Shown here piece by piece: positions 1 through 6,591 of a DNA stretch of 29,554 bases. Origin of the DNA: Avelusimicrobium sp963660385. Its GTDB lineage: Bacteria; Elusimicrobiota; Elusimicrobia; Elusimicrobiales; Elusimicrobiaceae. The notes below the pieces were generated by a model. It did no database searches and was not told where the DNA came from. It worked only from the letters and a program-made list of their open reading frames with translations. How positions within the stretch are numbered: position 1 is the stretch's first letter; every line of letters starts with the position of its first letter. The stretch spans positions 1 to 29,554 of the forward strand of contig CAVKWQ010000015.1 in the NCBI GenBank assembly GCA_963660385.1, written 5' to 3'. A program made the translations under genes and the position numbers.

Positions 1-2
1 CG

Positions 3-410
3 TTAAAATGGGAAGACCGCGTAACAAGTGATAACCAAAAGGTAAAACTTTTGGCGCTTGCAAATTGCAACGGGGCTACTACCCCGGAAGTAAAAACTTG
101 TAGTGATGCCACGTATAAGGCCAACCACAAGAGCGAGTGCTGCCCGTCCGCCGCTAAAACGGACACGGTGTGCTGGACGGCGGGTGCGGCTGTATGGAAA
201 AGTTGTACTTATAGTGATGAAATAAAAAGTTCCGGTCGTTGTGAAGGAGATGTAGAAGGCAAATCGTGTTCATCTATTGGTACAGTTTGTGCCTATATTA
301 CGCTAGATCGCGATTGTGATTATGGTGGTGGCGGACATACGTCGTGTTCAACTACTACTGAAAATGAATGTATGATGTGCTCGGCCGATTATACTAAAAA
401 CGGCTGGTAA
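3..410 (+). CDS. Cysteine-rich secreted or pilin-like protein, C-terminal part (5' end outside window)
   Basis: The frame is open from the left edge of the window, so only the C-terminal 135 residues or so are present and the true start lies upstream. An internal TTG at 51 is unlikely to be the start because the frame continues unbroken before it. The visible part has about 13 cysteines, many Ser/Thr/Gly residues and no membrane segment, and it ends in a TAA followed by an intrinsic terminator. The cysteine density and short hydrophilic repeats resemble the C-terminal half of the pilin-like protein at 8432-8947, so I infer an exported, disulfide-rich pilin-like protein. The N-terminal prepilin motif that would prove this is outside the window. 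No enzyme family is recognisable. Confidence 0.6.
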   Translation, partial: LKWEDRVTSDNQKVKLLALANCNGATTPEVKTCSDATYKANHKSECCPSAAKTDTVCWTAGAAVWKSCTYSDEIKSSGRCEGDVEGKSCSSIGTVCAYITLDRDCDYGGGGHTSCSTTTENECMMCSADYTKNGW

Positions 411-433
411 AAATTATTAAGTTTTATAAAACA

Positions 434-467
434 CCCCGGGGTACTTTTAAAGTCCCCGGGGGCTTTT
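434..467 (+). terminator. Intrinsic terminator after the cysteine-rich gene
   Basis: The arms ccccgggg(t)acttt and aaagtccccgggg pair with one bulged T and are followed by gcttttt. The structure lies between two convergent genes. The opposite strand also carries a short T-rich tail, so it may serve the minus-strand nucleoside phosphorylase gene as well. Confidence 0.8.
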
Positions 468-489
468 TGTTATTCTATTGCCAATTAGA

Positions 490-1236
490 TTATTTAAGCA
501 CTTTCTGCGCGGCGGTAAAAATATCTTCTAGCGCGCGGAAAATCGGCTTTTCGCCAAAGTGCGGTTCCCATTTGTAGCGGGCTAATACGTCGCTCACGGC
601 AAAGGCCGCCGCGCCCTGTACCTTGCGTTTGGCGCAAATGGCGTAAAACGCCGCGGTTTCCATTTCCACCGTCAAAACGGCTTCTTTTTGGTAATGTTTT
701 ACCTCGGCCTTGGTTTCGCGGAAGATAGCATCCGTGGTCCAGTTGCGTCCGGTGTGAAAGTTTTTGCCGTCTGCTTCCAACTGCTTGGCAAGTTTGCTAA
801 AAAGCGTTTTGGCGGGTTTGGCGGTTTCTTTATTCGTGTAGCAGGGGGAAGTTCCGTCGTCGCACAGGGCCTCGCTCGCGAGCACAATGTCGGCCGGTTC
901 CACTTCTTCTTGCAACGAGCCCGCCAGGCCGATAAACACAAATTCTTTTACGCCCAGCGCAATTAACACCTCCAAGGCCATTGCCATACCCGGCGCGCCG
1001 GAACCGAAATTGGTTACATAGCACAAATTTTGCCCTTCCAAAACGTAAATGTCCGCCTCGCAGTTGTATTTTTTATACTTGGCGTGGCTTTCTACATAGC
1101 GCGTTAAGGAGGAAATGGGGCACAGAACAGCCTTTCCCGGCAGTTTCAGCCCGGCGGCCACGTGGTTTACATAACCGGCGGGGGTGGAAATTTCTTTTAG
1201 TGCGGCTTTTTTATTTTTAGGAAATAAGATAGTCAT
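490..1236 (-). CDS. Nucleoside phosphorylase, PNP/UDP family (uridine phosphorylase-like)
   Basis: A cytosolic enzyme of about 248 residues predicted to split nucleosides with phosphate into base and ribose-1-phosphate, for salvage or pentose use. The family fold shows as a glycine-rich phosphate/ribose loop (FGSGAPGMAMALEVLIALG), then FIGLAGSLQEEVEPADIV, and the late VEMETAAFYAIC segment, which matches the conserved Glu-Met-Glu that contacts ribose, followed by AVSD. Substrate preference (uridine, purine or other) cannot be read from these motifs. The reading frame extends to 1287, but the ATG at 1236 gives a family-like N-terminus and avoids running into the divergent promoter region. No clear Shine-Dalgarno sequence precedes it. 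It is divergent from the amino-acid symporter, separated by 69 bases holding an inverted repeat. Confidence 0.82.
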   Translation of the reverse strand: MTILFPKNKKAALKEISTPAGYVNHVAAGLKLPGKAVLCPISSLTRYVESHAKYKKYNCEADIYVLEGQNLCYVTNFGSGAPGMAMALEVLIALGVKEFVFIGLAGSLQEEVEPADIVLASEALCDDGTSPCYTNKETAKPAKTLFSKLAKQLEADGKNFHTGRNWTTDAIFRETKAEVKHYQKEAVLTVEMETAAFYAICAKRKVQGAAAFAVSDVLARYKWEPHFGEKPIFRALEDIFTAAQKVLK

Positions 1237-1258
1237 ATTTTTGTAAAATTTTAGAGTT

Positions 1259-1272
1259 GTGCGCTTGCGCAC
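1259..1272. promoter_or_regulatory. Inverted repeat in divergent promoter region
   Basis: The perfect inverted repeat gtgcgc-tt-gcgcac lies midway between the divergent nucleoside phosphorylase and symporter starts. A TATACA hexamer at 1281-1286 sits 18 bases after TTGTGC at 1257-1262, so the repeat could lie in the spacer of a symporter promoter. Operator function is inference. Confidence 0.35.
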
Positions 1273-1305
1273 ATATATACTATACAAAAAAGAGAGTATT
1301 TGTTT

Positions 1306-2640
1306 ATGGAAAGTTTTACGCAGGGAATTGTCAGTTTAAACGCGTTCTTATGGGGGGCGCCGATGTTGGTTTTGATTGTGGGCATCAGTTTATATTTTAC
1401 CTGCAAGTTGCACTTTATCCAAAAACATTTATTTAGCGCAATTTCTCTCTCTATCAAAAAAAGCCGTTCGGTGGGCGTTATCAGCAGTTTTGGGGCGTTG
1501 GTGGTGGCCTTGGCCGCTATGGTGGGCACGGGCAATATCGTGGGCGTCAGCGCGGCGGTTTCCACTGGCGGGCCGGGTGCTTTATTTTGGATGATGCTTT
1601 CCGCCTTTTTGGCGATGGCTACCAAATATGCCGAATCGGTACTAGCCGTTAAATACCGCGAGAAAAACGAAGCGGGCGAATATGTAGGCGGCCCGATGTA
1701 TGTGCTTAAAAACGGGCTTAATATGAAGAAGACCGCCCTTATTTTTGCGGCGGCTACGGCCCTAATGGGGTTTGGCGATGCGCTTATTCAAACCAATTCT
1801 TTGGCGGCTATTTACGGCTCCGTTTTTAACGTGCCGGCCGTTGTAACTACGGCGGTGCTGGTAATTTTAACGGGTAGCGTGATTTTAGGCGGCGTGCGCA
1901 AGATTGCCGCCTTGTGCAAATGGTTGGTGCCGGGTATGGCGGTTTTGTATATGGTACTGTGCCTGGCGGTGCTTATTTTGCATTGGGAAAAATTCCCGTG
2001 GGCGGTAGCCTGCATTTTTAAAAGCGCGTTTAGCGGTACGGCCTTGGTGGGCGGTGCGGTAGGCATTACGCTTAAAGAAGCGGTGCGCTACGGTGTGTCC
2101 CGCGGGGTGCTGTCCAACGAGGCCGGAAGCGGCAGCGGCGCGATTGCGGCGGCCGCGGCCCAAACGCCTAACCCGGTGCGCCAAGGGTTGGTATCGGCCA
2201 CAACGGTATTTTGGGATACCTTGGTTATCTGTTTGCTTTCCGGCGTAACGGTGGTAGTAGCGGGCGATTGGCAGAGCGGCACGCTGTTTGGCGCGCAACT
2301 GGCGCAGAGCGCCTTTGCCACCTTGCCGGGCGGAGCGTATTTCTTGCTAATGTCCCTTACCTTGTTTGCGTTTTCCACGCTGGTGGGGTGGAGTTATTAC
2401 ACCGCCAAATCGGCCCAGTTTTGCTTGGGCGTAAATGTGGAAAAGCCTGTGTATGTGGTGTGGCTTTTAATGATGTGCTTGGGCGGCTTTTTGAGCCCCA
2501 AACTGGTATGGGAATTGGCCGATACGGCAATCGCCGTAATGTGCGTGCCCAATATTTTATCTTTATGGATCCTGCGCGGGGTGGTATTTAGCGAAACCAA
2601 AACATATTTGTCGCAGGAGTTGGCCTTTGCCCGCAAATAG
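1306..2640 (+). CDS. Alanine/glycine:cation symporter, AGCS family
   Basis: A polytopic inner-membrane carrier of 444 residues, a normal length for the family, predicted to import alanine or glycine with Na+ (or H+). Recognisable AGCS features include the N-terminal FGALVVALAAMVGTGNIVGV segment, the GGPGALFWMMLSAFLAMATKYAE signature, GGPMYVL, and GVSRGVLSNEAGSGS around residues 260-275. Roughly ten hydrophobic helices span the sequence. I chose ATG 1306 over the in-frame TTG at 1300 because a purine-rich AGAGAG lies nine bases upstream of the ATG. It is divergent from the nucleoside phosphorylase. Alanine is a plausible substrate in an amino-acid fermenter, but substrate is not proven by sequence. 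Confidence 0.9.
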   Translation: MESFTQGIVSLNAFLWGAPMLVLIVGISLYFTCKLHFIQKHLFSAISLSIKKSRSVGVISSFGALVVALAAMVGTGNIVGVSAAVSTGGPGALFWMMLSAFLAMATKYAESVLAVKYREKNEAGEYVGGPMYVLKNGLNMKKTALIFAAATALMGFGDALIQTNSLAAIYGSVFNVPAVVTTAVLVILTGSVILGGVRKIAALCKWLVPGMAVLYMVLCLAVLILHWEKFPWAVACIFKSAFSGTALVGGAVGITLKEAVRYGVSRGVLSNEAGSGSGAIAAAAAQTPNPVRQGLVSATTVFWDTLVICLLSGVTVVVAGDWQSGTLFGAQLAQSAFATLPGGAYFLLMSLTLFAFSTLVGWSYYTAKSAQFCLGVNVEKPVYVVWLLMMCLGGFLSPKLVWELADTAIAVMCVPNILSLWILRGVVFSETKTYLSQELAFARK

Positions 2641-2653
2641 GACGGTAAAAAAC

Positions 2654-2696
2654 TTTACAAGGCGGTTTGTAGGTGGTATCATTTAAATATATACCA
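2654..2696 (+). promoter_or_regulatory. Sigma70-like promoter of corA with overlapping inverted repeat
   Basis: TTTACA (2654-2659), a 17-base spacer and TATCAT (2677-2682) form a near-consensus promoter 33 bases before the corA start. The repeat tggtat (2674-2679) / atacca (2691-2696) overlaps the -10 box and the likely start site and could be an operator. The Shine-Dalgarno AAGAGG is at 2704-2709, six bases before the ATG. Confidence 0.6.
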
Positions 2697-2715
2697 TCCG
2701 GCCAAGAGGCGTAAA

Positions 2716-3630
2716 ATGCTTAAAAAATACGAAATCAAAGATAAAAAACTGCTGGAAACCGATTCTTCTTCCGCGCAGGTATTTTTATATACAAACCCGA
2801 CGGTGGACGAACAGAGGTTTTTGGTGGAGACTTATCAAATTGACGAACACACCTTGGCCTCTGCGCTGGACCCGGATGAATTGCCGCGCTTGGAGTTTGA
2901 GCCCGAACATATCGCAATGATTTATAAACGCCCCAAAAATTATTCCGGCAAGGACCAGTTGGAATTTAAGGTTGCTTCCGTCGGGATGTTTTTGTTTGAG
3001 GATAAATTAATTGTGGTGTTGGCGGAGGATATCCCGCTGTTTGTGGGCAAGCGGTTCCACTCGGTTTCGTCTATCAAAGAAGTGTTTTTGAAACTGGTAT
3101 ATAACTCCATTTCGCACTATGTGGAACACTTGCGCATTATTCATATGATTTCGGAAGAAATTGAGGATAAAATCACCGAGTCCGTGGATAACACTTACCT
3201 TTTGAACCTGTTTAGTTTGGTAAAAAGTTTGGTGTATTACGCCGAGGCTATTACCTCCAACGGCTTTGTGTTTGAAAAAACGCGTAACCTGTCCGCCCGC
3301 ATCGGCTTTGACGAAAAAGACGAGGAAATGCTGGACGATATCATCGTAGAAAATATGCAATGCAAAACGCAGGCGGATATTTATTCCAACATTTTGGCAC
3401 AGTTACTGGATGCGCGCGCTTCTATCGTAAATAACAACTTAAACCTGCTGATTAAAAAGTTAAACGTAATTACCATTTGGATGATGGTGCCTACCTTTGT
3501 GGTAAGCGCATACGGTATGAACGTGGCGTTGCCCTTGGCCAATCACCCGGACGCGTTTTGGATGCTGATGGGCGTATGTTTGATTTTGGTGTGGCTGGTA
3601 ATGATGTTCTGGCGGCACAAAAACTGGTAA
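2716..3630 (+). CDS. corA: CorA-family magnesium/divalent cation transporter
   Basis: A 304-residue membrane channel for Mg2+ (possibly Co2+/Ni2+), acting as a pentamer. The N-terminal 235 residues or so form the cytoplasmic funnel-like domain with a long acidic helical stretch. Two C-terminal transmembrane helices follow, with the signature Tyr-Gly-Met-Asn at residues 266-269 at the end of the first. The protein ends in the usual basic tail (WRHKNW). The ATG at 2716 has a clear Shine-Dalgarno and a strong promoter. It appears to be a single-gene transcript closed by the bidirectional terminator at 3643-3679. Confidence 0.93.
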   Translation: MLKKYEIKDKKLLETDSSSAQVFLYTNPTVDEQRFLVETYQIDEHTLASALDPDELPRLEFEPEHIAMIYKRPKNYSGKDQLEFKVASVGMFLFEDKLIVVLAEDIPLFVGKRFHSVSSIKEVFLKLVYNSISHYVEHLRIIHMISEEIEDKITESVDNTYLLNLFSLVKSLVYYAEAITSNGFVFEKTRNLSARIGFDEKDEEMLDDIIVENMQCKTQADIYSNILAQLLDARASIVNNNLNLLIKKLNVITIWMMVPTFVVSAYGMNVALPLANHPDAFWMLMGVCLILVWLVMMFWRHKNW

Positions 3631-3642
3631 GTTTTACACAAT

Positions 3643-3680
3643 AAAAAATCCCGGAGTCATTTGGACCCCGGGATTTTTTT
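3643..3680. terminator. Bidirectional intrinsic terminator between corA and pssA
   Basis: The 16-base arms at 3643-3658 and 3664-3679 pair with a single mismatch and a five-base loop. A-runs on one side and T-runs on the other let it act on both strands, serving corA (+) and pssA (-), which converge here. Confidence 0.88.
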
Positions 3681-3690
3681 GATAGCAAAT

Positions 3691-4482
3691 TTATTTTTCT
3701 ACTTTAATACCTCTAAACGCCCGGTAGAGTACGGCCAATAAGCCGAACACTACATAGAGCGAGAAGACGATAAAAATCACGTCCTGCGGGAAGCGGATCA
3801 GCATTACCACCAAAAACACAATCAGCAGTAACACCCACACGCTTAACCGTTTTTCGCGTTTGGCTTTAAAGGCGGCATACGGAATATTGGATACCATTAA
3901 CAACGAAAGTACCAACATCGCAAACCACACAAAATTATACAAGTGCGGCAAATACATTGCTAAAAAGTGGATATTTCTCCCGCCCATATCGCCCAGCATA
4001 ATGCTGTAAGAAATAGCAAACGAGGCCAAAATAGCCGCCGCCGCCGGAGTGGGCAAGCCGGAGAAATACTTTTTGGAGCCTTGGCCCGCATAGGCCATTG
4101 CGTTAAACTTGGCTAATCGCAGTACGCCAAAGCAGGCATACACGCACGCAATCGGCGCACCCCACAAGGGCTGCGTATGAAGCACAAAGAAATACATCAG
4201 TAATGCCGGAGCCGTGCAGAAGGAAACCGCATCGGCCAAGGAGTCCATTTCCACGCCAAAGTTGCTTTCCGCACCCAACAGGCGGGCCACGCGGCCGTCA
4301 AACATATCAAACACCATTGCGAACAAAATCAGCCATCCGGCGTGGGCAAAGTTACCCTTGGACGCCGCCAAAATGGAGAAGAAGCCGCACGCCAAATTGC
4401 CCAGCGTAAAAAGCGAGGGGGCCGTCATAGCGCCGGTGTGTTTTAATTTTTCAACAACCTTGGTTTCTTTGTTTTCTTCCAT
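3691..4482 (-). CDS. pssA: CDP-diacylglycerol--serine O-phosphatidyltransferase
   Basis: An integral membrane enzyme (263 residues) that makes phosphatidylserine from CDP-diacylglycerol and serine. The CDP-alcohol phosphatidyltransferase signature is complete: the order Asp-x2-Asp-Gly-x2-Ala-Arg, then a Gly and two Asp residues four apart (DMFDGRVARLLG, then FGVEMDSLAD). About seven to eight hydrophobic segments follow the charged N-terminus. The frame can be read from a GTG at 4500, but the ATG at 4482 is preferred because AGAGG lies five bases before it. That ribosome site overlaps the TAG stop of psd, which suggests translational coupling. The partner psd next door converts the product to phosphatidylethanolamine. 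Confidence 0.92.
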   Translation of the reverse strand: MEENKETKVVEKLKHTGAMTAPSLFTLGNLACGFFSILAASKGNFAHAGWLILFAMVFDMFDGRVARLLGAESNFGVEMDSLADAVSFCTAPALLMYFFVLHTQPLWGAPIACVYACFGVLRLAKFNAMAYAGQGSKKYFSGLPTPAAAAILASFAISYSIMLGDMGGRNIHFLAMYLPHLYNFVWFAMLVLSLLMVSNIPYAAFKAKREKRLSVWVLLLIVFLVVMLIRFPQDVIFIVFSLYVVFGLLAVLYRAFRGIKVEK

Positions 4483-4490
4483 AAAATCCT

Positions 4491-5159
4491 CTATTTCCAC
4501 AAGCCCAAAACGGTAATGCCGCCCTGCACCTTTTGGCCTTCTTTTACCAATACGCGCACTTTTTCTTTGGGCAGATATACGGCCACCTGGGAACCAAAAC
4601 GCACCAGACCCAAATGCCCGCCGATTTTAATATCCTGCTTGGTATTTACCCAGCACTCAATGCGCCGCGCAATGGCACCCGTGATTTGTTCCACGTGGGC
4701 AAAGCGGGCGGTATCGCCGTCTTTAAAAATCTGGATTAAGTTGCGTTCGTTTTTATCGGCGCCGGGGTTATTGGCAAACAAAAAAGTGCCTTTGTTGTAG
4801 AAAATATCGCCGATTTTACCGTTTACGGTAGCGCGTTGGACGTGTACGTCAAAGATAGACAGAAAAATGCGCACCACCACGGAGTTGGGGTCGTCTTCCG
4901 TTTTAATGGAAAGAACGGTTCCGTCCGCCGGGCAGGCGATTTCGTCATCGGCAAACACGGTTTCGCGCTTCGGATCGCGGAAGAAGAACGCGCAGAAGCA
5001 GCCAATCAGCAGGAATAAAATGCCGAGCGTGCGGAAGTCAAAAAACAAAAAGACCGCGGCCACGGCCACGGCGATTGCGAAAAATTTAAGCCCCAGGGGC
5101 AAAACGGTGCTGACCCAGCCAAAACATTTGGAAAGCGTACGGTTGATGTCTTCTAACAT
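4491..5159 (-). CDS. psd: Phosphatidylserine decarboxylase proenzyme, short form
   Basis: The 222-residue proenzyme decarboxylates phosphatidylserine to phosphatidylethanolamine. Two N-terminal hydrophobic segments (about residues 17-60) anchor it. FRDPKR and CPADGTV follow, then FDVHVQRA. Near the C-terminus RFGSQ carries the self-cleavage site Gly189-Ser190. Ser190 should become the pyruvoyl group of a 33-residue alpha chain, as in the short archaeal/bacterial subfamily. No clear Shine-Dalgarno precedes ATG 5159. It lies 44 bases downstream of tRNA-Leu on the same strand and may share its transcript. pssA follows eight bases later. Confidence 0.92.
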   Translation of the reverse strand: MLEDINRTLSKCFGWVSTVLPLGLKFFAIAVAVAAVFLFFDFRTLGILFLLIGCFCAFFFRDPKRETVFADDEIACPADGTVLSIKTEDDPNSVVVRIFLSIFDVHVQRATVNGKIGDIFYNKGTFLFANNPGADKNERNLIQIFKDGDTARFAHVEQITGAIARRIECWVNTKQDIKIGGHLGLVRFGSQVAVYLPKEKVRVLVKEGQKVQGGITVLGLWK

Positions 5160-5203
5160 ATTTTTCGTACTGGTGGGTGTAATTAAATGGCAGGATTTTT
5201 AAG

Positions 5204-5286
5204 TGGGCAGGGGGGGACTTGAACCCCCACGACCTTGCGGTCAACAGATTTTAAGTCTGTCGCGTCTGCCATTCCGCCACCAGCCC
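5204..5286 (-). tRNA. tRNA-Leu, anticodon UAA
   Basis: Read on the minus strand this is an 83-base class II tRNA. It has a 7-base acceptor arm, the D-arm with GGCGGAATGGCAGACGC, an anticodon stem ACAGA/TCTGT around loop CTTAAAA (anticodon TAA), a variable arm (GACCGCAAGGTC), and a T-arm GGGGG-TTCAAGT-CCCCC. CCA is not encoded. The acceptor stem has one T-T mismatch at the fifth pair (GGGCTGG against CCTGCCC). Confidence 0.95.
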
Positions 5287-5298
5287 TCTTATAGACTT

Positions 5299-5327
5299 AT
5301 TTTAACAAAAAAATACGCACTTGTACA
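5299..5327 (-). promoter_or_regulatory. Promoter of tRNA-Leu (and perhaps psd-pssA)
   Basis: On the minus strand TGTACA (5327-5322), 17 bases, then TAAAAT (5304-5299) place a start site near 5292, a few bases before the mature tRNA end. This fits a normal tRNA promoter. Readthrough into psd and pssA is possible because no terminator is visible between them. Confidence 0.5.
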
Positions 5328-5351
5328 TTGTTTTGTGTTGTCGCCCGATAT

Positions 5352-5762
5352 TTACTTGTCAAAGGTTTTAAGCCCGTTGTAAAATTTACGGCAAAAGAGC
5401 GTTTTTACGCCTAATTTTTTTAGGGCTTCTTGCAACAATCTGTCGTCGGTTACCGCAATTACGCGCTGGCCGCTTTGGCTCAAAAAGTCCGCGCGCTCGT
5501 AAATAATTTGGTCGGCGCTGTCCTCTTCCGAAAACGAAATATGCACGCCGCCGCGGTACAGCGGGCCAATAGGGCGGAAGGAACCGTCAAAAATTACCTC
5601 GTATTGGTGCATAGCGTAATGTTCGTCTTGCGAGATGTCGGTTAAAAAGTCCAAAAAGTCCGCGGTTACTTCCTCTTCCGTGCGGGCAAATTCGTATAAA
5701 AAACTGCGTACCAGGTTCAGCCCGTCAATCAAATACACAGTCGGTTTTGTGCTTACATACAT
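5352..5762 (-). CDS. NYN/YacP-like (PIN-fold) RNA-binding or nuclease protein
   Basis: A protein of 136 residues starting at ATG 5762 (the frame runs on to 5810, but AAAGG about ten bases before 5762 and the fold start favour this ATG). The sequence opens with a beta strand ending in Asp (VYLIDGLNLVRSF), continues with VIFDGSFRP, then EEDSADQIIYERADFL and VIAVTDDRLLQEAL. These match the spaced acidic residues of the NYN branch of PIN-fold nucleases. In Bacillus the YacP/Rae1 protein is a ribosome-associated mRNA endonuclease, so a similar role is a reasonable inference. This protein is somewhat shorter. It is divergent from the tmRNA gene and precedes tRNA-Leu. Confidence 0.62.
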   Translation of the reverse strand: MYVSTKPTVYLIDGLNLVRSFLYEFARTEEEVTADFLDFLTDISQDEHYAMHQYEVIFDGSFRPIGPLYRGGVHISFSEEDSADQIIYERADFLSQSGQRVIAVTDDRLLQEALKKLGVKTLFCRKFYNGLKTFDK

Positions 5763-5788
5763 AATAAGGTTGCCTTTCTTTGTCAAAA

Positions 5789-5816
5789 TTGTTATAAGAA
5801 AATGATACAATATAAT
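5789..5816 (+). promoter_or_regulatory. Probable tmRNA promoter
   Basis: TTGTTA (5789-5794), a 16-base spacer and the consensus TATAAT (5811-5816) lie 44 bases before the mature 5' end of tmRNA. This leaves a short leader for 5' processing. Confidence 0.55.
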
Positions 5817-5859
5817 GCTAATTAACAGGAAGCGTTCTTTGACAATTTCCGTATTTTAC

Positions 5860-6203
5860 GGGGGTGTAATAGATTCGACGGGTATCTGTTGCCGCCCGGG
5901 AGCAAGTGCCGGTTGGCCAGGCCGGCTAAAATAGGGCCACAAAAATAACTAACGACAATCAAGTCGCTTGGGCTAACGCTTAGTCCCACCGCGCCGCTGG
6001 TGTCTTCCATACGCTAGCGGATTGCGGTCAATATATGGAACGCTGCAAAGCAGGCGCGGTTCGTCCGGCTTTGCCTAAGACCAACGAACCAAACCGCAAA
6101 CGTGCCGCCTTGCGCTTAGTTTGCGGTTAATTAAGCAAGGCTAAACTTGTAGTGCCCGGATGGAGAAGATGTTCGGACGGGGGTGCGAATCCCCCCACCT
6201 CCA
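5860..6203 (+). ncRNA. ssrA: Transfer-messenger RNA (tmRNA)
   Basis: Rescues stalled ribosomes and tags the incomplete peptide. The ends form a tRNA-like domain: GGGGGTG at 5860-5866 pairs with CACCTCC at 6196-6202, with A6203 as discriminator. The 5' part carries the conserved AGATTCGACGGG, and the 3' part a T-arm GGGGG-TGCGAAT-CCCCC. Pseudoknot-like hairpins fill the middle. The tag frame fits GCC at 5936 to TAG at 5981-5983, giving ATKITNDNQVAWANA. The Asn-Asp-Asn core aligns with usual tags, but the C-terminus ends Ala-Asn-Ala instead of Leu-Ala-Ala. The stop lies in the hairpin GGG-CTAA-CGC-TTAG-TCCC, as is usual for tmRNA. CCA is not encoded. Length 344 is typical. Confidence 0.93.
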
Positions 6204-6341
6204 CTTTTTTGCTTGTAAATTTGGACGGTTTCGTTGTTGCGGGCGCAGTTAGATATTTTCATATATCCTGCCTTTGCCCGCGCCTAGAAACCGGCACAAA
6301 TTTCCGGCGCAATTAAAAAGTGAAGTTTCAAAAAATATTTT

Positions 6342-6371
6342 GTAACTTTTTCTCATTGCAGAAAAAGTTAC
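6342..6371 (+). repeat. Perfect 11-base-pair hairpin
   Basis: GTAACTTTTTC (6342-6352) and GAAAAAGTTAC (6361-6371) pair perfectly around an eight-base loop. A second copy of AAAAAGT at 6315-6321 could compete for the same ACTTTTT (6345-6351), so two exclusive folds are possible. Confidence 0.7.
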
Positions 6372-6382
6372 CAAAAAGGCTA

Positions 6383-6503
6383 GCCGATAGTGGAGCATAA
6401 AATGAAATTTTAAAGGGCTGCCTGACAACTCGCCTAAACGGCTCAAACAAGTCAGGCCTTTGCCACTCTTAAAATTTATTTTATAGGCGCTCCTAATATC
6501 GGC
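6383..6503 (+). repeat. Long imperfect inverted repeat of 121 bases
   Basis: Nested pairs in order from the outside: gccgata/tatcggc, ggagc/gctcc, ataaaat/attttat, aaattttaa/ttaaaattt, and gcctgac/gtcaggc. Only small bulges separate the first four; longer asymmetric internal stretches precede the last. The central loop is 24 bases. The terminal arms look like those of a miniature inverted-repeat element, but no flanking duplication is clear, and a structured RNA is equally possible. Confidence 0.65.
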
Positions 6504-6591
6504 GGGAACGGCTTAAAAGATAAAACAACCTAAACAGCAAAAGCGGAAATTGTAAGACATTGTAGATTTATTATTTTTAACGGGAGAAAGT

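Larger units (their letters stand above)
6204..6591. other. 388-base gene-free region rich in hairpins
   Basis: No convincing gene is present; the only frame over 60 codons (6249-6446, minus) has no family features or ribosome site. The region holds a two-part hairpin at 6226-6293 (CGGTTTC/GAAACCG and GCGGGC/GCCCGC), a perfect 11-base stem at 6342-6371, and a long multi-part stem at 6383-6503. It may be the structured leader of the phosphohexomutase gene, a small RNA, or a miniature repeat element. Confidence 0.6.

Noticed and set aside
688..966. Plus-strand frame inside the nucleoside phosphorylase gene
   Set aside because: It is antisense to a well-supported gene, with a composition typical of a shadow frame.
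5839..5844. TTGACA just before tmRNA as its -35 box
   Set aside because: The matching -10 would fall inside the mature tmRNA; TTGTTA/TATAAT upstream fits better.
6249..6446. 65-codon minus-strand frame in the gap after tmRNA
   Set aside because: No ribosome site, no family features, and it spans the hairpin elements; it reads as chance.
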